Source: Vanilla planifolia (Eukaryota; Streptophyta; Magnoliopsida; Asparagales; Orchidaceae). From it: DNA of 64,000 nt. Each line of letters starts with the position of its first letter. Positions within the stretch are counted from its first letter, which is position 1. The notes under the pieces were generated by a model. The model made no database searches. It saw only the letters and a program-made list of their open reading frames with translations, and had not been told where the DNA came from. The stretch lies in contig JAIUJO010000187.1 of assembly GCA_023846275.1 (NCBI GenBank), forward strand, positions 103,501-167,500, in the 5' to 3' direction. Both the position numbers and the translations under genes were made by a program. Shown here piece by piece: positions 48,193 through 59,500 of the stretch.

Positions 48193-50010
48193 TTACAATT
48201 GGGCGTGAGCTTTAAGCATTTTCCAGAATTCCAACTTGAACTGTTGTTGAGTAGATCTTAGCATTATGCACCTCCATGAACTTAGTTTATACTTGTAATA
48301 ACTGGTCCTCACTTCCATCCAATGCTCAAGGAAGTTGTAGTACCCTATTAAGAGATAATTCACTTGCCCAAGCTTTAATATTGCAGATATCCTATTTCCC
48401 TTGTTCAATAATACATTCCCCAAAAAATACAACCATTCTACCTCTATATTAATGTAAGTAGGCCACCACTTGATTGAAAGAGACCCCAGCCAATTATCCT
48501 CAACAAAAATTACGTCCCTACCTTCTCTAATTCTCTGCATAATGATTTGAATAGTCCATGACATTACGTCCTTAATGAGTCTGCATGCCTGTGACGGCCC
48601 CTATGGATCACTCCCGATCTTTTCTCCCACCAAACATTTTCTCCTCCTAACCTCCACCCACACACAATCCTCTCTTACCAAAGATCCTCCTACATTACTT
48701 CATAATCAAGGCCCATTACTAAATACTAAGATCATAGATACCTAATCCTCACTCCTCCTTTGGTAAAGTGATAATACTCTGGTCAGTATAATGCATTACA
48801 TGTCCTTCGTTGGCACCAATCGTAAGTATCCTCAAACATCCTTTTCAATTCCTTAATTACTCTCTTTAGCACAACACAATGGCTTAAATAGAAATTAGGA
48901 ATAGCTACCTACATAGAGTTAATCAAAATAATCCTATCTACTAAGGAAAGAGGCTTAATTCTCTATTTTGCAACTTGCTCTTCCACACTTTAAATGATAA
49001 AGTTAAAGTCTCCCTTGTTTAGCAACTTTGCTGAAATAGGTATTAAGTAAGATTTTTATCCAGGGTCATATTAACTTTGTGAGCCTTCTCTTTCCTATCA
49101 TCCCCTTGCTAAAATAGATTCTTGATATAACAAAAATAACATTCGTCCCAAAATACGTCTCATATTCCTCCATAATCTATCTTACTGACCTAACAACAGC
49201 ATATGCAGCTGGAGAATATAGCGTGACATCATTAGTGTATAACAAATGTGAAATGATTGGAGAAGTTGGCCCACACAAAAATCTCACCAATGCCATAGCT
49301 TCATACTTTCTCACAAGCCTAGATAGAAATTTAGATGTAATGGTGAACAAATATGGTGATAATGAGCATCCTTGTCTTAGTCCTCTCTTGGCCTCAATCC
49401 ATAGGATTCTGGTCCCATTCAATAACATCCCAAACCTTAGTGTTGAGATACATGCACTCACCCACTCACACTATAATGATGGGAAGCCAAAAAAAGTCAG
49501 CATATCAATGACAAATATCCATCTCACCTTATCATATGGTTGTTTCATATCAACTTTAATTGCCTTATGACCCTCTTTGAAGATCAAAGAGTGCATCCTG
49601 GTTGTCATTTCTTGAGAAATAAAAATATTATTTGAGATAGATCTGCACGATACAAAAGCATCTTGTTCCTTCAAAGTTATTCTAGGTAAAACCAACTTCA
49701 GTCATGCCACCAAGATCCTCCCCACTATTTTACATATAACATTGAACAAACTTATGGGCCTAAACTATTTCGATTTCTCTGTGCTCTGCACCTTTATAAT
49801 TTGTAAAATAAGAGTTTCCCTCTAAGATGTTGGCATCTCTTTGTCATGAAAAAATTGTAGCACAGCTCTAACAATATCCTCTTGAGTAATCTCCCAATAC
49901 CCCCGTATGAACTCTGTAGTAACCCCATCCATCCTTGGTGCTTTGTTCTTCTGTATAGATCTAATAGCTCTGATGACATCTTCCTTGGTGGCCTGCATGG
50001 TTAACATTCC
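48193..50010 (-). pseudogene. LINE7 reverse transcriptase and post-RT region
   Basis: Frame 48193-48564 covers the post-RT region (GRDVIFVEDNWLGSLSIKWW). Frame 49177-49461 reads RGLRQGCSLSPYLFTITSKF, then SPIISHLLYTNDVTLYS, so YADD is YTND. Frame 49471-49695 reads EQDAFVSCRSISNNIFISQE, then AIKVDMKQPYDKVRW, keeping the upstream catalytic Asp (KVDM). Frame 49822-50007 reads IRAIRSIQKNKAPRMDGVTT, the RT start. The pieces are in different frames. Confidence 0.85.
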
Positions 50011-50619
50011 TTCCTATTCCACTCCAATGCATATGTAAGGTTGGTATTGCAGTAGAGGATAGCTGAGATTAGTATTGCACCACTTTGACTCAAAATGGTT
50101 AACCAACAAGCTTTTTATTTTTTCTATGAAACTAACCACTTCTCCCTTACCATCATTTAGCTGCAGAGTATGCTTATCCCTCCACCTCAAAGTCACAATA
50201 GCTAGAAAAATCTAGTATTATGATCAACCATTTGAGCTTATTAGACATTTTCACATTACCATCCCCATCTCTGCTAAAGTGCACTCACCCTATGAAAAGA
50301 AGAAATGAGATGTCCAAGTTGGATATGTTCCTAATCATTAAGACCCACCTCAAATTCCTTGAGTTGTAGATGTTGGATTTTCTTTTCAAGTTCACCACTC
50401 CTGTTTATGAGACTGTGCATCTCAGACTTGCTCCACTTGCTCAATGTTGCTAGAGATCTATAGAATTTTTTAGAGAGCCTCTCCATGGGATTCCCTCTTA
50501 TTGATCTATTCCACACTCTCTATACAATCTCAATAGTCTGAGAAAATGCTAGCCAAGCACTCTCAAATTGATTTCTTTTTAGTATCCATCCCCTGACGTG
50601 TCCACAACTTAATAAGTAA

Positions 50620-51260
50620 TGGGCAATGATTTGACTCAATGCATGACAAATAAGTAATTGTAGTTGTGGAAAAGTTTGGTTTTCACTAGAGGTTTAATAG
50701 CACTCTATCTAGCCTCTCCAATATTCAAGCATCTCCTTATCTCCCATTGCACCAAGTGTATCTATTACCCATATATCCCAAGTCAATCAACTCCAATTCT
50801 TGTATTATTTTAGAAAAATCATGTTGCCCCTACCCACTCCTGAACCTCTTCCCTCCTCTTTTCTTCTCCTATGACGTAATAACATTGAAGTCCCTCACCA
50901 TAATCATGGGTCCCTCACTTGTAGCCTCCTCCCTCAAGATATCTTATGCAACATTCCTCTTGATAGGCTCCTTGGAAGCATACACCACACAACATTTTAT
51001 CATCCTTTCCTCCCCCACTCTTGCCTGCATTACAAGCACCTATGATGAAATCTTCATGACATTGAAGTTTACCCAGCTCCTCCACAGAACCACAATCCCA
51101 CCAAACAATCTAGCTAATGGTTGCACTATGAACTCCCAATCTCTATCAAGCAGCAAATTCACATCTTTCCTAATGAATTTCTCCACCCTCGTTTCAACCA
51201 GAGCCACTACTGTAATACCCTTTGTTCTTACAAACCGTTGCAGGTAACCCACAATTTCTT
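50620..51260 (-). pseudogene. LINE7 endonuclease domain
   Basis: The N-terminus is well preserved (51040-51252: LQRFVRTKGITVVALVETRV, with the catalytic Glu of the ET motif). GDFN near 50880-50900 reads VRDFN. The SDH motif near 50625 reads SNH. Broken by stops. Confidence 0.8.
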
Positions 51261-51639
51261 ATCCCTTATTCCTTGAATATTTTATGCTACAAACTTTATC
51301 ATTTTTTGTTAAAATAAAGCATAGCAGCATCAAGAATCTCCACCCAATAGCACCTAGCCTTCCAACATATTCACAGTAGTTCCACGTGATGTAAACATCC
51401 AATTCCTACTCCCACCAAAGCATTTCAACAAGTTGTAGACACATACCTCCACAGACCATACCCAGCATTGAGTAGCCAATCCGTCTTAGCATTTCAAGGA
51501 GTTTTACCGTTCCTATTCAAACCATACACCAGTAGCAAGAAAAACCCATAGCTTGTCTTGTCTCTTGGAACTTCCATTTGATTTTAGAATTCCTTCCAGC
51601 TTACCATCTATAACGTTGCCCTTCATCGTTACATTTAGC

Positions 51640-51903
51640 CTTTTTTTGTAAACATACATTAGATTCCCTTCCACAATAGATTCCATGAGTACCATTTCAG
51701 CAACAGCATTTTTCCACAAAAAATTGCATTCTACATCCTCATATTCTTACTGCACATGATATGCCAGCAACCACATCTCTAGAACCTCGTTAGCAGTAAA
51801 CTAGCTTCCAACAGAATGCCAGCATGGCTTAAGGAATTCATAACAATAGCCAAATTCATAGCATCACCTCACCTATAGTAATCCTCCAGTAGCAACTTCA
51901 CCT
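51640..51903 (-). repeat. Left copy of ~260-bp duplicated LINE7 segment
   Basis: Matches 52143-52402 with clear but imperfect similarity (both have CATCCTCATATTC, then ACATGATATGCCA or ACATAATATGCCA, and GGCTTAAGGAATTCATAAC or a one-base variant). LINE4 and LINE6 have this segment once. Confidence 0.75.
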
Positions 51904-51933
51904 TACATGAGAAATCCTCCAATAGCAACTTCA

Positions 51934-52133
51934 TAAAAATGGCCATCTGCACGCATCTAGTAGTACTGAGGAGAACCCGCAGCAACAGTGAAAATTGTTG
52001 GTACAAAAATTGCTGTTGTAGCAATTACGTTTGTTGCTGCAGCAATTTGTATTACATTTGCTACAGCATCAATTTTGATTATATTTGTCGTTGTAGTAGA
52101 GCTAGAACAACGTTGCTAAGGAACCCCCCTCTT
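51934..52133. other. ~200-bp insert of unknown origin inside LINE7
   Basis: It has no counterpart in the other LINE copies or in the rDNA. It contains repeated TTGTTG/GCAGCAA words, a 12-bp palindrome TTGCTGCAGCAA near 52031-52042 and the hairpin AATTGCTGTTGTAGCAATT near 52006-52024. No coding signature. It may be a small nested transposon or filler DNA. Confidence 0.55.
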
Positions 52134-52142
52134 ACACATACC

Positions 52143-52402
52143 ACATTTTTTAGTCACCATACAGCAAGTTCCCTACCACATTAAGCTCCACCAACACCAT
52201 TTTAGCAACAGCATGTCACCACAAACAACTACATCCTGCATCCTCATATTCCTACTACACATAATATGCCACATAGTACATCTCTAGCACCTTATTAGCA
52301 GCAATCTACCCCCCATAGAATGCCAACAATGCTTAAGGAATTCATAACAGCATCCAAATTCCCTACAGCTTTCGATATTCCACTACACCAGTAATCCTCT
52401 AG
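52143..52402 (-). repeat. Right copy of ~260-bp duplicated LINE7 segment
   Basis: Direct-orientation partner of 51640-51903. This copy continues into the normal next part of ORF1. Confidence 0.75.
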
Positions 52403-53564
52403 TATCAATTTCATCTCCAGTTATTGACCCTCCTGTATTGCCCTCCCTGTGACAACCTTAATTCTACTTTTGTATTTAGCATAGCTACATCCCAATGCTG
52501 CATCCCCATTTATTTCCTTTCTCATCACATGCCACACCCAATTGAAAGAAGCAACAACACTTTGCCAAGTAACTCTGTTCATTTCCAGCAAGTCTCTCAT
52601 ATTTAGTTCTAGCAACTTATTGGTTTCCCCCTTAGCCCACTGCATATTATGTGTCGAGGCATTATTCCATGAAGGATTTCAAGGCCTTTTACTACAGTAA
52701 TAAGCTTGTTTAAAAGTAAACTAGAAACAAAAGAGAGCATCCACCCAATTCGGCCCAAAGCATTCACACCAAACACCTTGCTTAAAATCATGAATGTAAT
52801 CCCTGCACCTCTCACTATAGCTTGTACCTCTATAAATCATCGCCAAGGACATTTCATTACAATCTTGCAGCCCAAAAACTGTAGCTGAGAGGTTGCCCTC
52901 TCTCTCCATTTAGTTTTGTACAACCACTAGGCTTGAAACTCCCCTAATCGTATCACCGTCCTACTACCATCTCCTTTACATAGGCATGGCAGTCCTCCTT
53001 CTCCTTGATTACACTAACATCTAAGGGCCTAGCCTTTTCCTTGCTTCCTTGTCTTGATCCTACTAAATTCTTTATTGTGGATATTCATGGCTTCTGTTCA
53101 TTATTTTTTTTAGTCTCCTCCTTCCCACCTATTGCATCCCCCTACAAATTCCCTATCAAATAAAATTGTTTCCTACAAGTGAGGCATTGGTTTGTGTAAT
53201 GGCTAACATGGCCACAAGTGTAACACTTGTGAGGAAGGCCCTTATACTCAAATGATTGGAATGTCTTCCCCAATAGACCACTCAGCCAAATATCCAGCTT
53301 CAAAGTTTTGAAAAGGTCCATCCTCTCACAAACCCTCACATATGAAGATTTTTACAAATGAGTAGTCCTACCATCAAGTAAAATTGGTTCTTCAATAGGT
53401 TTGGCAATGTGTAAAATATTCTACGTATCGAAGTATAGCAATGGAAGTGAGGGAAATCTATCCCACATAAGGGCTCACAGCATAGTCATGGCACTCAGCC
53501 TAAACTCAGGGGTCCATACATCCAACCCCATAGCTTGTCCTACTACTTGACAAGGTCGCCAAAG

Positions 53565-53593
53565 AATCCCTAATCCCTAAACCCTAATCCCTA
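53565..53593. repeat. Interstitial telomere-like repeat (CCCTAAA type)
   Basis: CCCTAAT CCCTAAA CCCTAAT CCCTA in perfect 7-bp register, the plant telomere motif in C-rich orientation. It replaces ~115 bp of LINE ORF1 present in LINE4 at about 36907-37020; normal LINE sequence resumes on both sides (…GACAAGGTCGCC and …AAAAGCGTCACAATA). Confidence 0.9.
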
Positions 53594-54300
53594 TGCCTTA
53601 AAAGCGTCACAATAGTGTAGAAAGGGAGGCAACTGCCACAGACTCTCCCCATCAGATCAAACTGATAAAACTCCTTGCGTCTGTTACATGCCAAATATAA
53701 CATAATAATCTCATCCTATACTACATAATCCATCATCTTGATAGCAACCTTCATAACATCTATATAAGGAGGCCACTAAGTGGTTGTTGTATATGCTGTA
53801 TTTGAGTTCCTTCTAGTGGTCAACATGTCCTTGAAGCTTACTTTGTTGGGAATGTCTTATTTACCAACCTCACCATATTCCCTTTCTTACATCCATTGTC
53901 CTACCCTTCTTTATTCTAGTTCTCATTGGAATGATTTTTTTGTGTTCCCCTACCTTGGTGCTCCCTTATTCATAGAGTTATCATTATCCCTATTGTCACC
54001 TATTATGGCCAGTGCAATGTCTGCCTTTCCATCCAACACCAAGTAGGAGTTGGTTTCCTCCATCTGTCTTATAGATCGCACACCTGTGCCCCTCTTAGTA
54101 GATACTGAGTCTACTAATGTTTCACTATCATTCAACTCCACTTCCATCTCATCCTTAATTATAGGGATAGCTAGTACAACTTCCTTGTTTGTTGAGTTTA
54201 CAATATAACTGCATTCCCCAACCAGTAACTCATTACGTGCGGGAGACACATGTTCACAACTATTTTGCTTTTTTTGCTCTTCTTTGTTTTAATGCCAACC

Positions 54301-55223
54301 ATAACCTGCACTTGTAGCACTTCCAACATAGAAATAACCACACAACAAAGCAATTATAGTAATTATTTCAAACAACACTTCCAGGAATTATTTTAGCCAA
54401 TAGTTATCTAAACGAAAACAACCTATGCAATTATTTTGTAGCACTTTCAACACAAAAGCACAACAAGTAATTACAAGTAAATGCATAATATAGCACTTGC
54501 AGTAATTAATTCAACTACTTCAACCAACAGTAACTAGGCAATCTCGGGAGTTTATCTATATGAAATTTTGAAGTTCCAGGTTTAGAATTGACCTTCGTAA
54601 TTGAAATTTTGTTGAATTGATATAACAGAGTACTGAAGAAATTGATGCATGAGATGCTACCCCAATCACAAAATAAGCCTCACAGCACTCAGGATGAGTT
54701 ATGCATGCACTCAAAATACACAGTTTCAATTATGCTTTGTGCCACTTTGTTTAGTGAATTCGTTGAAATGTATTAAATGTAGATTGCTTGCCTTGTGTAC
54801 ATGTAAATACATCACGCATCATGCTTCGCTCTGCACATCATGCTAGTTATGTCACCACCCCTACTCCTGTATACCTTTAAATCATCTTTAGTGCCAATTG
54901 AAGTAGTAGACATTTGCACCATAGTACGTGACCCCAAACCCCTATGCACGTGTGCAGTAGGTGCCATGCGAGCTCTCGCATCTGCCATATTGTTGGCCTT
55001 CCTCCACAAAATCTTCTTCAATGCCAAATTTGAAATCACTAGCACTTGCACACTATAGAAGCTCCTACATCATGACCAGTTGTGTGTGTTCTGGAACCCC
55101 CTCTGCCTGCATAGCAAGATCCACTTAAGCACCTGCACACAGCTTCTTGTACACCCTCCACACCTTCGGCCTTCCTTCTGTGCAGCAACGTGAAACCATC
55201 ACAAAATCTCACAAAACCCTCAC
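54301..55223 (-). other. LINE7 5' UTR
   Basis: Diverged but alignable with the LINE1 and LINE4 leaders. Shared end blocks are GTGTTCTGGAACCCCCTCTG and the final CTCAC. Confidence 0.62.
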
Positions 55224-55248
55224 GAAGTCTTTTGGTTCCATTGATAAT
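55224..55248. repeat. LINE target word plus 9-bp LINE 3'-end scar
   Basis: GAAGTCTTTTGGTTCC (55224-55239) is the target word. ATTGATAAT (55240-55248) equals the first nine bases of the LINE 3' terminus. 18S resumes at ATGGTTGCATGG with GGGGGAGT missing. The remains point to a further LINE at this site that was almost wholly deleted. Confidence 0.8.
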
Positions 55249-55940
55249 ATGGTTGCATGGCTAAAACTTAAAGGAATTAACAAAAGGGCACCACTAAGAG
55301 TGGAGTCTAGGGCTTAGTTTGACTCAACACAGGGAAGCTTATCTGGTCCAGACATAGCAAAGATTGATAGATTGAGAGCTCTTTCTTGATTCTATGGGGG
55401 GTGGTGCATGGCCATTCTTAGTTGGTGGAGCTATTTGTCTAGTTAATTATGTTAATGAATGAGACCTCAGCTTGCTAACTAGCTATGCGGGGTGCAAGGC
55501 CTGTGGCCAGCTTCTTAGAGGTACTATGGCTGCTTAGGCCATGGAAGTTTGAGGCAATAATAAGTCTATGATACTCTTAGATGTTCTAGGTTGCATAGAC
55601 ACTACAATGATGTACTCAACGAGTCGATTACCCTTGTCAAAAGGCTTAGGAAATCTTATGAAAATTTCATCATGATGGGGATTGATCATTGTAATGGTGG
55701 GTCTTCAATAAGGAATTCTTCGTAAGCACGAGTCATCAGCTCATGTTGACTACGTCCCTGCCTTTTGAACACATTGCACGTCACTCCTATTGATTGAATG
55801 TTACAGTGAAGTGTTCAAATGGCTCTGATGTCGGTGGTTTGTGGCATGAGACTCATCAAGAAGTCCACTGAACCTTTTAATTTAGAGGAAGAACAAGTCA
55901 TAATAAGGTTTCTGCAGGTGAACCTTCTGAAGGATCATTA
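55249..55940 (+). rRNA. 18S rRNA pseudogene, 3' part (block 4)
   Basis: About 692 nt from ATGGTTGCATGG to GGATCATTA. It completes the 18S begun at 29914. Recognisable blocks: ACTTAAAGGAATTAAC, GGAGTCTAGGGCTTAGTTTG, GAGCTCTTTCTTGATTCTAT, TTAGAGGAAGAACAAGTC. The decoding-region sequence ACACACCGCCC reads ACACATTGCAC, which is incompatible with function. Confidence 0.93.
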
Positions 55941-56169
55941 ACGAGGGGTATGAATGATGGAGCGATCTGTCCAACATGTGGATGTGCCAAGGTTGTTCAA
56001 TTTTGCACTCTTTCATAGCATGTGCCCTTGCTTTCACATGGAGGTCGGTGCTATGGTGGATAAACAGCAGCTTGTGGGCATGGTCAGGCACCAAGGGAGA
56101 GCAAATGTTAAGGCAGTAAAGGAGTATGCTTTGCATTGTCAAGTCTAATGAGGCTTGGCAATCGGACGT
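55941..56169 (+). other. ITS1 (block 4)
   Basis: About 229 bp, the most complete ITS1 in the window. The angiosperm-type core is visible at 56077-56098: GGCAT, six bases, then GGCACCAAGGGA. Confidence 0.85.
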
Positions 56170-56330
56170 TGAATGACTCTCAATAATGGATAACTTGGCT
56201 CTTGCATCGATGAAGAATGCAGTAAAATACAATACATGTTATGAATTGTAGAATTCTATAAACCATCCATTTTTTAAATGCAAGTTGTGCCCAAGGATGC
56301 AAGCCGAGGGCATGTCCACATGGGTGTAAT
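56170..56330 (+). rRNA. 5.8S rRNA pseudogene (block 4)
   Basis: About 161 nt: TGACTCTCAATAATGGATAA, GCATCGATGAAGAATGCAG, TTGTAGAATTCTATAAACC, ending TGGGTGTAAT. Full length, with substitutions in several conserved positions. Confidence 0.9.
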
Positions 56331-56574
56331 GCGACTTGTTGCTCCTTGCAAAAGTCTGGAATCATTGGTTTTGGTCTCGGGCCCCAGTTTGGAGGTGATT
56401 GATGGCACCCCTTGTTATTGCATGGCATGTTGAAGTGTTACGTGATGGTCGATTGTCAACATGATCAAAGGTGGATGCCACTGACTGTAGTAGTGTTGGC
56501 TAGCAAGAATCGATGTGGCAAGGCGACAAGGAGATGCGACTCACAGTTCCAACTCCATGCTCCATTGTGTGGAA
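56331..56574 (+). other. ITS2 (block 4)
   Basis: About 244 bp spacer, the longest ITS2 here. Alignable with 2340-2570. Confidence 0.82.
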
Positions 56575-59500
56575 TTGTGGCCCCATGTTAGGTGAGGCTA
56601 CCCACTTAGTTTAAGCATATAAATTAGCAGAGGAGAAGGAACTTACAAGGATTCTCTTAATAACGACGAGCGAAATAGGACCAACCTAGTTTGGAAATCA
56701 GGTCACCTGAAGCTTAGATTGTAGTTTAGAGAGACCTCCTCTATGATGAATAAAGATCAAGCCCCCTAGAAAGGGGTGCCTTGGAGGGTGAGAGCCCCGT
56801 TTGACTTGTACCTTACTGCTACACAAGGCATTGTTAATGAGTCGGGTTGTTTTGGAATGTAGCCCAAATTGGGTGGTAAATTCCAACCAAGGCTAAATAA
56901 TTGCATGAGACTGATAATGAACAAATATTGTGAGGTAAAGATGAAAATGACTTTGAAAAAAGAGTCTAAGAGTGCTTGAAATTGTCAGGAGGGAAGTAAA
57001 TGGGGGGCCAATGGTGCACCTTGGCTGGATTAAGAACATAGAATGATGATTTGTTGCACAACTCAAGGAGCTGACCGTCTAGGGCCATCGTGGCTATTGA
57101 ACCCGAGTGGATGTCACTCGAAGAGAAATCATCATGGTGGTCAGTCACATCGCTTGCACCATCAAGGCATGCCATGGCAGTACCGCATGCATTGGAGATG
57201 GCCAATGGGCTCCCCATCTAACCCATCTTGAAACAAGGACCAAGGAATTTGACATACTTGTGAGTCGATGGGTGAGGAAGCTCAGAAGGTGCAAGGAAGC
57301 TGGTTGGTGGGATCCTCACTATAAAGGTGAGCCACCAATCAACCCAGACATTCTATGAAGGGCTTTGAGTGAGATCGTGCCTATCGGGACCCAAAAGATG
57401 GTGAACTATGCCTGAGCAAGGCAAAGCCAGAGGAAACTCTGGTGGAGGCCCACAGTGATATGACATGTAAATAGTTCATCTAGCATTGGTATAAGGGCAA
57501 AAGACTAATGGAGCAATCTAGTAGCTGGTTTCCATTGAAGTTTCCTTCAAGGTAGTTGGAGCCATAGTCAGAGTTCTACTAGGTAAAGCCAATGATTAGA
57601 GGCATCGAGGGCACAATGACATCAACCTATTTTCAAACTTTAAATCAGTAGGATGGCTTGGCTACTTTGATGAGTTGAGCCAAGGAATCTAGGCTCCAAG
57701 TGGGCCATTTTTGGTAAGCAGAACTGGCGACGTGGGATGAACCGAAAGCTTGATTATAGTGTCCAACTGTGCACTAATCTAGAGCCCACAAAGGGTGTTG
57801 GTCGATCAAGACCTCAAGACGGTTGTCATGGAAGTTGAAATCCACTTAGGAGTGTATAACAACTCACCTGTTGAATCAACTAGTCTTGAAAATGGATGAC
57901 GCTTAAGCATGCGAACAACACCTAGCCGTCAGAGCAATGCAAGTCTCGAACTTGAAGGAGGGTGCAATGGGCACTACAAAACATGGAGCATGGGCCCATG
58001 TAGAGCATCCAATTGTGCAGATCTTTGTGGTAGTAGGAAATATTCAAATGAGAACTTTGAAGGCCAAAGGGGAGAAAGGCTCCATCTGAAAGACATTTGC
58101 ATATTGGTTAGCTGATCCTAAGAGATACAGGAAATTAGTTAGAGGGTGTTGTTTTGCACAAGCTTCGAATGGGAATCGAGTTAAAGTTCTCGAGTCGAGA
58201 TGTGGTGGTCGGTGGTAACATCAAGTTGTCTAGAGACATCTATGAGGGCCTTGGAAATAGTTATTTTTTCTGCTTAGCTGCCTATCAGCCCTGGAAACGG
58301 CTCAACCAAAGGTAGGGCCAAGCGATTGGAAGAGTAGCGCATGTTGAGAAGTGTCTGATGCACCACTCACAACCCATGAAAATTCGGATTGTTGAGTTCC
58401 TTCGATGCCCGGTCGTACTCATAACCACATCAGGTCTCGAAGGTGAACATCTTCTGGTCAATAGAGCAATGTTGGTAATGAAGTCAGCAAAATGAATATG
58501 TAATTATGGGAAAAGGATTAGCTCTAAGAGTTAGGCACAGGGGTCCTAATCTAGAGCCCATTGGCTATCTGTGGACTACTAAAGCTACTTGCGTGGCAAG
58601 GGCAGCTCGACACATGTCAGTTGGGGATGAATTCGGAGAGGCCCCTATGGGGGCCTTCCTCAGGCGTCGAACAATTGACTCAGACTGGTACGAACATGGA
58701 GAATCTGATTGTTTAATTAAAACAAAGCATTGCTATGGTCCTCAAGGATGCTCACACAATGTGATTACTGTCCAGTGCTCTGAATGTCAATGTGAAGAAA
58801 TTCAACCAAGTGCACGTAAATGCTGGTAGTAACTATGACTCTCTTAAGGCAACCAAATGCCTCATCATCTAATTAGTGACTCGTATGAATGGATTAACGA
58901 GATTCCCGTTGTTCCTATCTACTATCCAGTGAAACGACAGCCAAGGGAATGGGCTTGACAGAATCAATGTGGAAAGAAGACCTTGTTGAGCTTGGCTCTA
59001 GTCCAACATTGTGAAATGACTTGAGAGGTGTAGCATAAGTGGGAGTCAACATGTTGATGAAATTAAAATACCACTCCTTTTAACTTTATTTTACTTATTT
59101 TGTGACACAAATGTGGGGCCCAACCTGTCCTTTTGGTTCCAAGTCTCACATCAACAAGTCAATCTGGGTGGAAGACAATTTTAGGTGGGGAGTATGGTTG
59201 GGGTGGCACATGTGTTAGAAGATAAAGCAGGTGCCCTAAGATGAGCTCAATGAGAATAGAAATCTTGTGTGGAACATAAGTATAAAAGATCATTTGATTA
59301 TGATTTTTGGTACAAATATGAAACATGAAAGCATGGCCTATCTGTCCTTTAGGCTTTCAAAATTTGAAGATAGAGGTGTCAGAAAAGTTACCACAATGAT
59401 AACTGGCTTGTGGCAGCCAAGCGTTCATAGCGACGTTGCTTTTCTATCCTTTGATGTCGGCTCTTCCTATCATTATGAAGCAGAATTCACACCAAGTGTT

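Larger units (their letters stand above)
51600..54300 (-). pseudogene. LINE7 ORF1 with internal disruptions
   Basis: N-terminal frame 53950-54249 (MSPARNELLVGECSYIVNST). The DUF4283-like core is damaged where ~115 bp are replaced by a telomere-like tract. The zinc knuckle in frame 53142-53339 is intact (CYTCGHVSHYTNQC, all four ligands). The C-terminal region contains a duplicated ~260-bp segment flanking foreign sequence. Confidence 0.75.
47927..55223 (-). mobile_element. LINE7: 3'-truncated LINE with intact 5' end
   Basis: Starts inside the ORF2 linker, so the RNase H and 3' end are lost. It then carries the reverse transcriptase (~48600-50010), endonuclease (~50620-51250), ORF1 (~51600-54300) and 5' UTR (~54300-55223) ending CTCAC at the target word. 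It contains an unusual insert and duplication (51640-52402) and a telomere-like tract (53565-53593). It is more diverged from LINE4 than LINE6 is, and similar to LINE A near 52735. Confidence 0.87.

Noticed and set aside
50747-51247. 166-codon plus-strand open frame
   Set aside because: Antisense shadow of the LINE7 endonuclease domain; the minus strand gives recognisable ETR, DFN and SNH motifs.
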